A stretch of DNA of 64,000 nt from Carboxydocella sporoproducens DSM 16521 (lineage in GTDB: Bacteria; Bacillota; GCA-003054495; Carboxydocellales; Carboxydocellaceae): NCBI RefSeq assembly GCF_900167165.1, contig NZ_FUXM01000007.1:1-64000 (forward strand), in the 5' to 3' direction. Each line of letters begins with the position of its first letter. Positions within the stretch are counted from its first letter, which is position 1. This document shows, one piece after another, positions 24,505-34,567 of the stretch. The notes beneath the pieces were generated by a model. The model did not search any database. It was not told where the DNA came from and saw only the letters and a list, made by a program, of their open reading frames with translations. Both the position numbers and the translations under genes were made by a program.

Positions 24505-25389
24505 ATGAATTTTCAGGACATGATCCTGGCCCTCAATAAGTTCTGGGCCGAACAGAACTGCATCATTCAGCAGCCCTATGATGTGGAAAAGGGTGCTGGT
24601 ACTATGAATCCTGCTACTTTTTTGCGGGCATTAGGACCTGAACCCTGGAATGTGGCTTATGTGGAACCTTCCCGGCGGCCCACGGACGGTCGCTATGGGG
24701 AAAACCCCAATCGTCTGCAACATTATTATCAGTATCAGGTGATCCTCAAACCCAGCCCCGATAATGTGCTGGATATCTATCTGGACAGTTTGCGGGCTAT
24801 TGGCATTGATCCAGCCCAGCATGATATCCGCTTTGTGGAGGACAACTGGGAAAGTCCCACCCTGGGAGCCTGGGGTCTGGGCTGGGAAGTCTGGCTGGAT
24901 GGCATGGAAGTAACCCAGTTTACCTACTTCCAGCAGTGTGGCGGGATTGATTGCCGTCCAGTTTGCGCAGAGATTACTTATGGTTTGGAACGCCTGGCTA
25001 TGTTTATTCAGAAAAAGGACAATGTCTTTGACATCGAATGGGTAAATGGCATCACCTACGGCGATGTCCATCATCAGGGCGAAGTGGAACATTCCCATTA
25101 TAACTTTGAAATCGCAGATACCGACATGCTCTTCCGCCTTTTCGATATGTATGAACAGGAAGCCAAACGGGTGCTGGAGGCCGGGTTTGTCCTGCCTGCC
25201 TATGACTATGTCCTCAAGTGTTCTCATACCTTTAACCTGCTGGATGCCCGGGGGGCTATCAGTGTTACCGAGCGGACCGGTTACATCGCCCGGGTGCGCA
25301 ACCTGGCCCGTCTCAGCGCTCAGGCCTATATTGAACAGAGAGAGCGGCTGGGCTATCCTTTGTTAAAACAGGCGAAACAGGAGGGATAA
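24505..25389 (+). CDS. glyQ: Glycyl-tRNA synthetase alpha subunit
   Basis: This 294-residue catalytic subunit of the bacterial heterotetrameric glycyl-tRNA synthetase starts [19 protein letters not shown] and contains [17 protein letters not shown] and [12 protein letters not shown], typical of GlyQ. AAGGAGG precedes ATG 24505. glyS follows 4 bases later; both are under the T-box. Confidence 0.97.
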   Translation: MNFQDMILALNKFWAEQNCIIQQPYDVEKGAGTMNPATFLRALGPEPWNVAYVEPSRRPTDGRYGENPNRLQHYYQYQVILKPSPDNVLDIYLDSLRAIGIDPAQHDIRFVEDNWESPTLGAWGLGWEVWLDGMEVTQFTYFQQCGGIDCRPVCAEITYGLERLAMFIQKKDNVFDIEWVNGITYGDVHHQGEVEHSHYNFEIADTDMLFRLFDMYEQEAKRVLEAGFVLPAYDYVLKCSHTFNLLDARGAISVTERTGYIARVRNLARLSAQAYIEQRERLGYPLLKQAKQEG

Positions 25390-25393
25390 GGGA

Positions 25394-27475
25394 ATGACCA
25401 GGGAGTTTTTGCTGGAAATAGGCACAGAAGAAATACCGGCTAAATTCTTGCCCGGAGCCATCAAACAGCTGGAAGAACTGGCCCAGAAGGCCCTGGATAA
25501 AGAGAAATTAACTTATGAGCAAATCCGGGTCTGGGCCACACCGCGTCGGCTGGTGTTGAATATCACCGGTCTGCCGGAAAAACAGGCCGATGTGACCGAA
25601 GAAGTGAAAGGGCCGGCAAAAAAAGCGGCTTTTGATGCTGAGGGCAAGCCCACGAAAGCAGTGGAAGGTTTTGCCCGCAGTCAGGGAGTAGCCCTGGCTG
25701 ATCTGCTGATCAAAGAAGTGAACGGGGTGGAGTATGTTTTTGCCCGCAAGGAAATCAAAGGGCGCAGTACCGCTGAGGTGATGACTGAACTTGCCCCTAC
25801 TTTCATCAGTGGCCTTTCTTTCCCCAAGCCCATGCGCTGGGCCCATTATGATTTTCGTTTTGCCCGGCCTATCCGCTGGCTGCTCTGTCTGCTGGATGAC
25901 CAGGTGCTGGAATTTAAGCTGGAAAACCTGGTGAGTGGCCGCCTGACTTATGGCCACCGGGTGCTGGGTCCAGGCCCCTTCACTGTCAACCATGCTTCTG
26001 AATACCGGCAGCTATTGCTGGAGAAAGGCTATGTTATGGTGGATCAGGAGGAACGGCGGCGCCAGGTCTGGCAGCAGATTCAGGACCTGGCCGCCCGGGA
26101 AGGGGGGCAGGTGGAAGAGGATGCGGACTTGCTGGAAGAAATCATTTACCTGCTGGAATATCCCACTGCCCTGTGCGGCAGCTTTGAGGCGGAATTTTTG
26201 CAACTGCCTGATGAAGTCATCATCACTCCCATGAAAGAACACCAGCGCTACTTCCCGGTCCGGGACCAGCAGGGCAGATTGCTGAACAAATTCATCACCG
26301 TCCGCAATGGTACAGCCGATTACATCGAGATCGTGCGGGAGGGCAATGAAAAGGTGCTGCGGGCCCGGCTGGCTGATGCCCGGTTCTTCTATGAGGAGGA
26401 CCAGAAGCAGCCCCTGGCTGCCTATCTGCCCCGGCTGGATAAAATCGTGTTCCAGGAAAACCTGGGGACACTGGGGGAAAAGGTGCAGCGCATTCAGAAC
26501 CTGACCTCCTACCTGGCGGAGACCTTGCAGGTAGTGGCGGAGGAAAAGGAAATTGCCGCTCGCACTGCCCGGCTGGCCAAGGCAGACCTGGTCACCAGCA
26601 TGGTTTATGAGTTCCCCGAACTGCAGGGGATTATGGGCCGCTATTATGCCCGCCTGTCAGGCGAACGGGAAGAAGTGGCGCAGGCCATTTTCGAGCACTA
26701 TTTACCCCGTTTTGCCGGGGATATGCTGCCTGCCAGCGTAGCAGGGGCCATGGTCAGCATTGCTGACAAACTGGATACCATCGTAGGGTGCTTTGCAGTG
26801 GGCATTCAGCCTACCGGTTCTCAGGATCCCTACGCCCTGCGGCGGCAGGCTCTGGGTATCTGCCATATCCTGCTCCAGCGGGGCTGGCATCTGGATTTAC
26901 CGGCAGCTATCAACAGGGCTTATGCTGCTATTGCTGACAAGCCTGGCCTCAAGCTGGACCGGGAAAAAACCGTTGTGGAAGTAATGGAGTTTTTCCGCCT
27001 TCGCCTCCGTTATATCTTGATGGAAGATGAAGGCCTGGCCTATGATACAGTGGATGCTGTCCTGGCGGCCGGTTATGCTGACCTGACCGCTGCGGCTGAA
27101 CGGGCCCGCGCTCTGGCCAAAGTCCGGCAGGAGGCGGATTTTGCTGATGTGCAGACAGCTTTTACCCGGGTGGTCAATCTGGCTAAAAAGGATGAAGGCG
27201 GGCAAGTAGTAAAAGAGTTGTTGCAGGAACCGGCGGAGCAAGCGCTACTGGCTGCCTGGCAGGCTTTCCGGGAGGAAAGCGAGGAGCTCCTGCGGGCCGG
27301 ACGCTATGAAGAGTGGTTCAAACGGGCTTCCCAGCTGCGGCCGGTGATTGACCGCTTCTTTACCGAGGTGATGGTCATGGCCAAAGAGGAGGATTTGCGC
27401 CGGGCCCGGCTGGCCCTGTTACGGGAACTGGCCGCTGATTTAAGTGCGGCTGCGGATTTGAGCAAACTGGCTTAA
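25394..27475 (+). CDS. glyS: Glycyl-tRNA synthetase beta subunit
   Basis: This 693-residue subunit provides tRNA binding. It starts FLLEIGTEEIPAKFLPGA, with PMRWAHYDFRFARPIRWL and an HD-like middle, and a C-terminal anticodon-binding DALR-like region (about 580-690). The length is normal. It is 4 bases after glyQ and is followed by a terminator. Confidence 0.97.
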   Translation: MTREFLLEIGTEEIPAKFLPGAIKQLEELAQKALDKEKLTYEQIRVWATPRRLVLNITGLPEKQADVTEEVKGPAKKAAFDAEGKPTKAVEGFARSQGVALADLLIKEVNGVEYVFARKEIKGRSTAEVMTELAPTFISGLSFPKPMRWAHYDFRFARPIRWLLCLLDDQVLEFKLENLVSGRLTYGHRVLGPGPFTVNHASEYRQLLLEKGYVMVDQEERRRQVWQQIQDLAAREGGQVEEDADLLEEIIYLLEYPTALCGSFEAEFLQLPDEVIITPMKEHQRYFPVRDQQGRLLNKFITVRNGTADYIEIVREGNEKVLRARLADARFFYEEDQKQPLAAYLPRLDKIVFQENLGTLGEKVQRIQNLTSYLAETLQVVAEEKEIAARTARLAKADLVTSMVYEFPELQGIMGRYYARLSGEREEVAQAIFEHYLPRFAGDMLPASVAGAMVSIADKLDTIVGCFAVGIQPTGSQDPYALRRQALGICHILLQRGWHLDLPAAINRAYAAIADKPGLKLDREKTVVEVMEFFRLRLRYILMEDEGLAYDTVDAVLAAGYADLTAAAERARALAKVRQEADFADVQTAFTRVVNLAKKDEGGQVVKELLQEPAEQALLAAWQAFREESEELLRAGRYEEWFKRASQLRPVIDRFFTEVMVMAKEEDLRRARLALLRELAADLSAAADLSKLA

Positions 27476-27480
27476 AAGAC

Positions 27481-27513
27481 AATCCCTGTCCTATTGGGGC
27501 AGGGATTTTTTTG
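27481..27513 (+). terminator. Intrinsic terminator of glyQS
   Basis: AATCCCTG (27481-27488) pairs with CAGGGATT (27500-27507), followed by a T-run. Confidence 0.88.
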
Positions 27514-27590
27514 TGCAAGCATGGCATGGGCGAGAGCCGAAGGTGTTTACGATGCCAGTACACAGCGAGAGACAAAAATCTTTTTGTTTC

Positions 27591-27619
27591 TTGTTTTTTG
27601 TCAATACGCATCATATAAT
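27591..27619 (+). promoter_or_regulatory. Promoter of the VapBC-like pair
   Basis: TTGTTT (27591-27596) and TATAAT (27614-27619) are 17 bases apart, in an AT-rich stretch 35 bases before the antitoxin start. Confidence 0.6.
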
Positions 27620-27653
27620 ATGTATATACAATTGATGAAAGGACGGTTTTCAA

Positions 27654-27923
27654 ATGGAAGTAAGAAAAATATATAAAGCAGGGAACAGCTATGTTATTTC
27701 AATTCCAAAACAAGTTATTAAGTTACTGAATCTTAAAGTAGGAGACCAAATTTTATTTAAATGGCAACAGGACCAGGTAATACTTACACCGATAGTCAAA
27801 AAAAACAAGATTGAGGTTATTCGTCGAATTGCTGGTTGTCTGGCAGACCAAGAAGAACTGGTTCAGGATTTATTAGAGATCAGGGAGCTGGAATCAGACC
27901 GGGAGGGAACGGTCCTTGAGTAA
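27654..27923 (+). CDS. AbrB/SpoVT-type antitoxin (VapB-like)
   Basis: This 89-residue protein has an N-terminal swapped-hairpin AbrB DNA-binding domain (MEVRKIYKAGNSYVISIPKQ, then LLNLKVGDQILF) and a C-terminal toxin-binding tail. It probably represses its own promoter and neutralises the downstream PIN toxin. Translation is coupled: its stop overlaps the toxin start by 8 bases. Composition is AT-rich, as is common for mobile toxin-antitoxin pairs. Confidence 0.85.
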   Translation: MEVRKIYKAGNSYVISIPKQVIKLLNLKVGDQILFKWQQDQVILTPIVKKNKIEVIRRIAGCLADQEELVQDLLEIRELESDREGTVLE

Positions 27924-28338
27924 GTTTTTAATAGATACAAATATAATAATTTACTTAATGAAAGGCGAGAAGGAAGTTATAAATTTTTTTGAAACTATTT
28001 TACAGGATGAAAACAATGAGCTAATATTTTCGGTTATCACAGTTACTGAAATCTTTTCCAGACCAATTTCTGAAAAAATCAAAGCAGCTGTTAATGAATT
28101 TTTAGCTTTAGGTACGGTAATAGATTTGAATCAGGAGCTGGCGCTGCTGACCGGGGTTTTGCGTGCAGAAATGTATCAACAGGGTCGAAAGGTACCGAAA
28201 TTACCTGATGCTGTTATTGCTATGACAGCAAAAGTTACGGGAGCGGTACTGATTACCCACAATGTTAAAGATTTTAATCAGATTCCAGATTTGCAAATTT
28301 GCGACCCGTTTCAAGCCGAATATGATGAGGCAGACTAG
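27916..28338 (+). CDS. PIN-domain ribonuclease toxin (VapC-like)
   Basis: This 140-residue PIN nuclease has the first acidic residue in FLIDTNIIIYLM, the glutamate in VTVTEIF-like SVITVTEIF, LPDAVIAMTA with the third acidic residue, and LITHNVKDF near the end. VapC toxins cleave tRNA or rRNA. The start is TTG 27916 after GGGAGGGA, overlapping the antitoxin gene. The target is unknown. Confidence 0.85.
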   Translation: MSKFLIDTNIIIYLMKGEKEVINFFETILQDENNELIFSVITVTEIFSRPISEKIKAAVNEFLALGTVIDLNQELALLTGVLRAEMYQQGRKVPKLPDAVIAMTAKVTGAVLITHNVKDFNQIPDLQICDPFQAEYDEAD

Positions 28339-28454
28339 ACATATAATTTACCTGCTGTGATGAAAAACACATTTCCTTTCGTCAGCGGCCACAGCCTAAT
28401 TCCGACTAAAACGGTAAACTATAAACAGAATCAGGGACGAAAGGAGAGAGCAAG

Positions 28455-29693
28455 ATGAGTGAACTGATCGATAATGGCAAAGAAAAACGCCAGCAGCTCA
28501 AGGAAATTATCCTGGCCCTGCATGCTGGCAAAGACCCGGATGTATTGAAAAGGGAGTTTAAACATCTCCTGGAGAAAGTAGGAGCCAGCGAAGTAGGGGC
28601 CCTGGAACAGGAACTGATCGCCTCCGGCGAATTGAGTGAACAGGAAGTGAAGCGGTTATGTGATGTCCATGCTGCCCTGTTCCAGGAGGGATTGGAGAAG
28701 CAAGGGCGGCCGGAGGAGGAACCGGGCCACCCGGTACACACCTTTAAGCTGGAAAACCGGGCCATTGAACAGGTTGTGGCTGAAGAGCGAAAAATTATTG
28801 ACCGCATGGCTACAGCAGAGCCCGAAGAGCTGAAGGAACTGCTGGAAAAGTGGCGACAGGCCCACAGCAGGTTAATGGAGATCGAAAAGCATTACAGCCG
28901 CAAGGAAAACATAGTTTTCCCCTATTTGGAGCAACATGGAATTTCCGGGCCTTCCAAGGTAATGTGGGCTGTCCATGATGATATCCGGGCTCTGCTCAAA
29001 CAAGTCCGTCAGTTTTTGGCCAGCCCACCGGCAGAAAGGGAAGAAATAGTAGCTTTTGCCCGGAAGGTAGCCTTACCCGCTCTGGAAGCAGTAACCAGCA
29101 TGATTTTTAAAGAAGAAAATATCCTCTTCCCGATGTGTCTGGACAAATTTACTCCGGCTCAGTGGCAGGCCATTTATGACCAGAGCGATGAAATCGGTTA
29201 TACTCTGATTGAGCCAGCACAAAAATGGCGGGCAGCGGGGCTTGATGTCGCGGCAACTCAGGCGGAAGGCCAGGTTGCGGCGACAGGGAAGTTAAAAGTC
29301 GGTGTGGGGGAGTTGACTTTAGAAGAAATTACCCTCATATTCAACCACCTGCCGGTGGATATTACCTTCGTAGATAGAGATGATGTAGTGCGTTACTTCT
29401 CCCAGGGCCCGGAACGCATTTTTGCCCGTACTCCCGCTATTATCGGGCGCAGGGTGCAGAACTGCCATCCGCCTGACAGTGTGCATATAGTGGAGAAAAT
29501 CCTGGACGATTTCAAGCACGGTCGGCGCAATAAAGCCGAGTTCTGGTTGCCTTTCAATGGCATGTATGTTTACATTACCTATTTTGCAGTGCGCAATGAG
29601 AAGGGCGAATATGCTGGTACCCTGGAAGTAACCCAGAATATCAAGCCTTTGCAGGCCATTAGCGGTGAAAAGCGGATACTGGATGAAAATTAA
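28455..29693 (+). CDS. DUF438 protein with hemerythrin and PAS domains
   Basis: This 412-residue cytoplasmic protein has an N-terminal DUF438 helical domain (about 1-75), a hemerythrin-like four-helix domain (about 90-240: H in HPVHTF, HYSRKENIVFPYLEQHG, HDDIR, EEN), and a C-terminal PAS domain (about 285-400: ITFVDRDDVVRYFSQGPERIF). Such proteins in anaerobes are thought to sense oxygen, nitric oxide or redox state; no output domain is fused, so the partner is unknown. GGAGAGAG precedes ATG 28455. Confidence 0.85.
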   Translation: MSELIDNGKEKRQQLKEIILALHAGKDPDVLKREFKHLLEKVGASEVGALEQELIASGELSEQEVKRLCDVHAALFQEGLEKQGRPEEEPGHPVHTFKLENRAIEQVVAEERKIIDRMATAEPEELKELLEKWRQAHSRLMEIEKHYSRKENIVFPYLEQHGISGPSKVMWAVHDDIRALLKQVRQFLASPPAEREEIVAFARKVALPALEAVTSMIFKEENILFPMCLDKFTPAQWQAIYDQSDEIGYTLIEPAQKWRAAGLDVAATQAEGQVAATGKLKVGVGELTLEEITLIFNHLPVDITFVDRDDVVRYFSQGPERIFARTPAIIGRRVQNCHPPDSVHIVEKILDDFKHGRRNKAEFWLPFNGMYVYITYFAVRNEKGEYAGTLEVTQNIKPLQAISGEKRILDEN

Positions 29694-29710
29694 ATAAAGA
29701 CTACAATTTA

Positions 29711-29745
29711 GCCCTCGTTCAACTGGAATGAGGGCTTGCTTTTTT
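29711..29745 (+). terminator. Intrinsic terminator after the DUF438 gene
   Basis: GCCCTCGTTC (29711-29720) pairs with GAATGAGGGC (29726-29735, one G-T pair), followed by TTGCTTTTTT. Confidence 0.88.
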
Positions 29746-29772
29746 ACCACTATGTTGTCACTGAACAAAAGT

Positions 29773-29779
29773 TGTCGAA
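29773..29779 (+). promoter_or_regulatory. Candidate Spo0A box upstream of the chemoreceptor
   Basis: TGTCGAA, in the context TTGTCGAAAA, matches the 0A box (TGNCGAA). It lies in the intergenic region before the chemoreceptor gene. The match is short, so chance is possible. Confidence 0.35.
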
Positions 29780-29899
29780 AAAACCATAAATTTGCAGGAA
29801 AAAGTTTAGCAGTGAAGAATATATAAAATAAGATTGCAACTTATTGAACAAATTTGGCTGGCGGAAAGGCAGCGGGTATGGAAATCCAGAGAGGAGAGA

Positions 29900-31765
29900 A
29901 TGGAAGTGAGTTACTGGACAATCAAAAGAAAATTGCTTGTCACATTCTTTAGCTTATTAGCGGTAGCGATCATACTCAGTATAAGCAGCTTTATCAATAT
30001 GCGTAAAATGCATGAGATCTATGGTGAAATAATTAGACAGGATATGCCAGCTGCGCTAACTGTCGCGGAACTTCGGGGGGATGAATTAAATTTGCGCGGA
30101 CTGGTCAGAGCCTACATGCTCTATGGGAACGAGGATTATGCCAGTCAGTTTACGGAGATGCAAAAGGAATGGGATGTAACAGCTGGCAGATTGGAAAAAG
30201 CGCTTGTTTCTCAAGCGGAAATTCAGAAACTCGAGCAGTTGAGAGCTGAACATAAAGCCTATGTGACGATCTGTCAGGAAATCATCAGTGCTTTTCGCAA
30301 TGGCAATAAACAGAAGGGTATGGAACTGGCCCAAAAGTCTTTACTCTACGCCAAAGCCTATGATCAGATTAGCAGTGAATTGATTGGGCTGATTGAGCAA
30401 GAAGTGAAGAGGGCAGTGGACTCAGCTCAGCAAACTTCAATTCAGGCCAATCTTATCAATATTTTTATTACCCTGGTCGGTCTGGTCCTGGGTCTGCTGA
30501 CTGCCTGGCGCATGGCTAATAAACTCTCCCGGCCTGTGGTTGAACTGGCTGCCACTACCGAGCTGGTAGCTCAAGGGGACCTGGCAGTTAAAATTCCGGA
30601 AGTGCAAACTGAAGATGAAATCAAGATTCTGTCCGGCAGTTTCACCACAATGGTAGAAAACCTGCGGCGATTGCTGGGCAATTTGCAGGACTCAGCCCAG
30701 CAGGTAGCAGCAACTGCCCAGCAACTGAATGCAGCAGCAGAAGCGGGAGTGTCGGTTTCCACCCAGGTTGCCCGCTCCATAACGGAGCTGGCAGCAGCTA
30801 ACAATCAGCAGTGTGCTACTGCCGGAAACGCAGCGGTAATGATGGAACAGCTGAACAATGCTATCGACCAGATTGCCCGGGGGGCTCAGGAACAGGCACT
30901 GAACGTTACGCAAATGGCGGAAATGATTAATCAGATGGTCAAGGGGGTAGAAGAGGCCAGTCAGAACACGGCCCAGGTGGCCCAGGTAGCTACCCGCACG
31001 ACCGAAGTGGCAGAAGCCGGGGGAAGGGCGGTAGAAGAAACCATCCGGGGGATGCACCGGATTCGCAATGTGGTGCTGGAATCGGCAGAAAAAATCCGGG
31101 AGCTGGGGCATTACTCCGAGCAAATCGGCCAGATTATCCAGGTGATCGACGAGATTGCTGAACAGACCAACTTGCTGGCATTAAATGCAGCCATTGAGGC
31201 AGCGCGGGCCGGGGAACACGGCAAAGGCTTTGCTGTGGTGGCAGATGAGGTGCGGAAGCTGGCGGAACGCTCCAGCAAAGCTACCAAGGAAATCGCCAAT
31301 CTGGTCAATACTATTCAGAGGGGCACTGCCCAGGCTGTAACAGCCATGGAAAGTGGAACCGAAGAGGTGGAAAATGGCGTGCAGCTGGCTGATGCCGCTG
31401 AGAAAGCCCTCAGGGAAATTATCACCATGATTGAGCAGGCCAATGAACAAATGCAAAATCTGTCTGCCGTAATTGAACAGATTTCGGCCGGGACAGGGGA
31501 AGTGTTGAAAGCGGTAGACAGCGTGGCCGCAATTACCGAAGAAAACAGTGCCGCTGCTGAGGAAATGGCGGCTTCCAGTGAACAGGTGCGGGATGCCATC
31601 GGTCAGGTGCTGGGCAGCTGTGAAATCAGCTCCAGCAATAGTGAAGAAATCAGCGCTTCTACAGAAGAGCTGAATGCTACTTCCGAACAGATCAGCAATG
31701 CAGCTCAAAATCTAGCTCAACTGGCCAGTCAGTTACAGAGCTTAACGACCAAATTTAAATTATAG
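29900..31765 (+). CDS. Methyl-accepting chemotaxis protein
   Basis: This 621-residue receptor has an N-terminal membrane helix (about 10-32), an extracytoplasmic four-helix-bundle sensor (about 33-185), a second membrane helix (about 187-208), a HAMP domain (about 210-262), and a long signalling coiled coil with the hairpin tip [20 protein letters not shown]. It reports an unknown ligand to CheA/CheW, which are not in the window. GAGGAGAG precedes ATG 29900; an in-frame start at 29834 lacks an RBS. Confidence 0.92.
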   Translation: MEVSYWTIKRKLLVTFFSLLAVAIILSISSFINMRKMHEIYGEIIRQDMPAALTVAELRGDELNLRGLVRAYMLYGNEDYASQFTEMQKEWDVTAGRLEKALVSQAEIQKLEQLRAEHKAYVTICQEIISAFRNGNKQKGMELAQKSLLYAKAYDQISSELIGLIEQEVKRAVDSAQQTSIQANLINIFITLVGLVLGLLTAWRMANKLSRPVVELAATTELVAQGDLAVKIPEVQTEDEIKILSGSFTTMVENLRRLLGNLQDSAQQVAATAQQLNAAAEAGVSVSTQVARSITELAAANNQQCATAGNAAVMMEQLNNAIDQIARGAQEQALNVTQMAEMINQMVKGVEEASQNTAQVAQVATRTTEVAEAGGRAVEETIRGMHRIRNVVLESAEKIRELGHYSEQIGQIIQVIDEIAEQTNLLALNAAIEAARAGEHGKGFAVVADEVRKLAERSSKATKEIANLVNTIQRGTAQAVTAMESGTEEVENGVQLADAAEKALREIITMIEQANEQMQNLSAVIEQISAGTGEVLKAVDSVAAITEENSAAAEEMAASSEQVRDAIGQVLGSCEISSSNSEEISASTEELNATSEQISNAAQNLAQLASQLQSLTTKFKL

Positions 31766-31846
31766 AATAGTTTGACAACTCAGCAGGAAAAATTCCCTTC
31801 CCGTAGAATATATACGGTTGAAATCATCGGGAGGGGAGTGATTTGA

Positions 31847-32701
31847 GTGGCTGCCAATTTAATCGATGGCAAAGCCATTGCCGCTACCATCAGGGAGGAA
31901 GTGGCGGCGGAGGTCAGCAAATTGAAAGAAGAAGGGATTAGCCCCAAGCTGGCGGTAGTGCTGGTGGGAGATGATCCGGCATCAGTGGTCTATGCCAACT
32001 CCAAGAAAAATGCCGGGACCAAACTGGGATTTGAATTTGAACTTTTCCATCTGCCCGGCTCCACCCAGGAAGAAGAGGTTATCGCGCTGATTGAAAAACT
32101 CAACGGGGATGAAACGGTCCACGGTATCATGGTGGAACTGCCCTTGCCCAAACACATCAGCAAGGAGCGGGTGATGAAAACCGTTTCTCCTTTAAAGGAT
32201 GTAGATGGGGTACATCCCATCAACCGGGGCTACATACTGAGCGGGGAGGAGGGCCTCTTTCCTGCCACTCCGGAAAGCTGTATTGAGGTGATTAAGCGCT
32301 CTGGCCTGCCGATTGCCGGTAAACATGCGGTAATCGTGGGTCGGGGTGAAACAGTGGGTAAACCCCTGGTGTTCATGATTCTGAAGGAAAATGCTACGGT
32401 TACTGTATGCCATAGCCGTACCCCTGATCTGGCCTATCACACCCGCCAGGCGGACATTCTCATCGCCGCTGTGGGTAAGGCCAAAATGATCAAGGCTGAT
32501 ATGATCAAGCCAGGAGCAGTGGTAGTAGATGCCGGGATCAATGAAATCGATGGTGGCATCTGCGGGGATGTGGACTTTGAAGCAGCAAAAGAAGTAGCTG
32601 GCTGGATTACACCCGTACCCGGTGGCGTGGGTAGCCTTACCACAGCTCTGATTTACCGGAATGTGCTGAAAGGCATTCGCCTGCAGCGCCAGCAACAATA
32701 A
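31847..32701 (+). CDS. folD: Bifunctional methylene-THF dehydrogenase/cyclohydrolase FolD
   Basis: This 284-residue enzyme interconverts methylene-, methenyl- and formyl-tetrahydrofolate. Signatures are VVLVGDDPASVVYANSK (cyclohydrolase site), PLPKHISKERVM, VGRGETVGKP in the nucleotide-binding region, and the tail PVPGGVGSLTTALI. The start GTG 31847 follows GGGAGGGGAG. fchA follows within 20 bases; together they suggest the methyl branch of the Wood-Ljungdahl pathway or general one-carbon flow. Confidence 0.95.
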   Translation: MAANLIDGKAIAATIREEVAAEVSKLKEEGISPKLAVVLVGDDPASVVYANSKKNAGTKLGFEFELFHLPGSTQEEEVIALIEKLNGDETVHGIMVELPLPKHISKERVMKTVSPLKDVDGVHPINRGYILSGEEGLFPATPESCIEVIKRSGLPIAGKHAVIVGRGETVGKPLVFMILKENATVTVCHSRTPDLAYHTRQADILIAAVGKAKMIKADMIKPGAVVVDAGINEIDGGICGDVDFEAAKEVAGWITPVPGGVGSLTTALIYRNVLKGIRLQRQQQ

Positions 32702-32717
32702 AGGGGGTACTGGTTGG

Positions 32718-33350
32718 ATGAGTCACGTTTTTGACCTTTCTGTGCGCGAATTTTTGAAAGTAGCTGCTTCTGACAGCCCAACCCCAGGGGGTGGCAGTGT
32801 CTCAGCCCTGGTAGGCAGTCTGGCAGCATCCATGGTTTCAATGGTGGCCAATTTGACGGTAGGCAAGGAAAAATACAAGGATGTAGAGCCGGAAGTTAAA
32901 GAAATTCTGCAGGAAATTCAAGCAGTAATGGCTCGCCTGGAACAACTGACTGCTCAGGATATTAAGGAATTCGGCAACTTCATGGAAGTATTGAAAATGC
33001 CCAAAAACACTGAAGAAGAAAAAGCCCTGCGGGCAGCCAAAATGCAGGAAGCTCTCAAAAGCGCTACTGACACGCCGCTGGAAATCGCCCGGGTTTGCTT
33101 AAAGGCCCTGGAGCTGGCCGACCGTTTGAGTGGAATTGGCAACAAGGGAGCTATCAGCGATGTGGGAGTAGGGGCTTATGTGGCGGAAGCGGCTTTAAAT
33201 GCTGTTTTACTCAGCGTGGACATCAATTTGCCCATGATCAAGGATGAGGCCTATGTTGCCCAGGCCAAAGCCGAACGGGATCAGCTGGTGGCCCGGGCCC
33301 GGGAACTGAAGGAAAAAGCGGTGGCAGTGGTACAGAGCCGTCTGGCCTAG
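32718..33350 (+). CDS. fchA: Cyclodeaminase/cyclohydrolase family protein FchA
   Basis: This 210-residue all-helical protein has the family opening PTPGGGSVSALVGSLAASMVSMVANLT. FchA-like proteins act as methenyl-THF cyclohydrolase or formimino-THF cyclodeaminase. Placement directly after folD supports folate one-carbon work, possibly adding cyclohydrolase capacity. It converges with a reverse-strand gene ending one base later. Confidence 0.88.
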   Translation: MSHVFDLSVREFLKVAASDSPTPGGGSVSALVGSLAASMVSMVANLTVGKEKYKDVEPEVKEILQEIQAVMARLEQLTAQDIKEFGNFMEVLKMPKNTEEEKALRAAKMQEALKSATDTPLEIARVCLKALELADRLSGIGNKGAISDVGVGAYVAEAALNAVLLSVDINLPMIKDEAYVAQAKAERDQLVARARELKEKAVAVVQSRLA

Positions 33351-33351
33351 G

Positions 33352-33762
33352 TCAATAGAGCTGGGACATTTCCTCCAGCAGCTGCTGGGCCCAGCGGGTA
33401 AAATAGCCGGTTTTCAGCACTTGCTGGCAGTGGAAAAGGCATTTTTCCACTGCCTTCTGTTTTGTCAAAACCTGGTCAGAATAGAGCTGGGCCAGATTGG
33501 CATGAATGTGGGCCAGATCTGCCTGTAAGCCCTGCTTTTCCGCCAGCTGCCAGGCAAAGTGCAGGATGAACTCACAGAAATCCCAGTGTCCATGGGGCAG
33601 AGCATTGGCTGCTGTAACCCAGAGAAACTGGCAGGGGCGGCGCAGGGTTTGGGTGTAGACAGGGTCGGCAAAGCCATAACTTAGCAGCAGTTGCTTGTGT
33701 TCGGGGAGCAGGGAAAAGTAAAAAGGCAGTAATCCCAGCCGTTTCAGGTGGCGTAAATACAT
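33352..33762 (-). CDS. Hypothetical helical protein
   Basis: I do not recognise this 136-residue protein. It is rich in Leu, Gln and aromatic residues and looks all-helical, with segments such as FILHFAWQLAEKQGLQADLAHIHANLAQLYSDQ that resemble TPR-like packing. No signal peptide is visible. AAGGAGG precedes the start. It lies 56 bases downstream of the Fe-S protein gene on the same strand, so the two are probably co-transcribed. Confidence 0.6.
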   Translation of the reverse strand: MYLRHLKRLGLLPFYFSLLPEHKQLLLSYGFADPVYTQTLRRPCQFLWVTAANALPHGHWDFCEFILHFAWQLAEKQGLQADLAHIHANLAQLYSDQVLTKQKAVEKCLFHCQQVLKTGYFTRWAQQLLEEMSQLY

Positions 33763-33818
33763 GGTTTGGCCTCCTTATGCGGATAAGTCAGGGATATCCT
33801 GCCCTTTTTCCCGTTCTT

Positions 33819-34535
33819 TTATTCCTTTTCCCAGGCGGCACAGGGGCCAACGGAACATTTGCCACAGACATCACAGAGGCCAAGGTGAGTGAACCGGGCT
33901 GCTACCTCCAGTAGACGACTATAGCATTTTTGCTTGTCCAGCCCCGTTGCGGTCAAGGCACCGACTGGACAGACCCGCCAGCAATAGCCACAATCAAGAC
34001 AGGGCTCTGGTGGCGGTGCCGGGGGCAGCTGGGTTGACAGCCAGTCGGGAGGGGCATCAGTCACCAGACTGCCAAAGCGCCCGGCACAGCCAGCTGCCGT
34101 GATGGCCTGCTGGTGGCGGCCAAAGACAGCCAGACCGGCGGCAACTGCCAGGCTTTTGTGGGACCAGGGAGCAGTCAAGGTCTTTTCATCAAAATTATGG
34201 GTAGCCGGTTGCCAGGCAGCATGATAACCTGCCTGTTCCAGCCAGTGAGCAATGGCCTGGTTAAATTGGCCGATTACCTGATTGGTCCGAACATAATATT
34301 CTGCCCAGAGGGGAGCGGTATCAGGTTGCTGGCGATTGGCAGCAATCACTTCTGGCGGGAAAGGTAGAAAATAAATGAGAATAGTCCGGGCTGAAGCCAG
34401 CAAATCTACGGGTTGAAGGTGATAGGGTAGATGATGATAAAGCTCTCCTAGCCCGGGATCGTCAACGGGCAGGAGGGCGAAAAGAGGAGGTCGGTAGAAA
34501 CTGGCCCAGGGAGAAAAGAGGGTAGCTAAACTCAT
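33819..34535 (-). CDS. Fe-S protein related to epoxyqueuosine reductase (QueG-like)
   Basis: This 238-residue protein has a QueG-like layout but is shorter than QueG (usually above 300). The N-terminal domain includes ARTILIYFLPF, the middle has AGCAGRFGSLVTD, and the C-terminal ferredoxin-like part has CLDCGYCWRVCPVGAL and CDVCGKCSVGPC, enough cysteines for two clusters. True epoxyqueuosine reduction is not certain; many anaerobes carry such paralogues of unknown role. AAGGAGG precedes ATG 34535. Confidence 0.7.
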   Translation of the reverse strand: MSLATLFSPWASFYRPPLFALLPVDDPGLGELYHHLPYHLQPVDLLASARTILIYFLPFPPEVIAANRQQPDTAPLWAEYYVRTNQVIGQFNQAIAHWLEQAGYHAAWQPATHNFDEKTLTAPWSHKSLAVAAGLAVFGRHQQAITAAGCAGRFGSLVTDAPPDWLSTQLPPAPPPEPCLDCGYCWRVCPVGALTATGLDKQKCYSRLLEVAARFTHLGLCDVCGKCSVGPCAAWEKE

Positions 34536-34567
34536 GTGAAAGCCTCCTTGCGTTGCTGTTTTTTACT

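Noticed and set aside
31772-31809. TTGACA and TAGAAT before folD as a promoter
   Set aside because: The spacing is 26 bases, too long for a SigA promoter.
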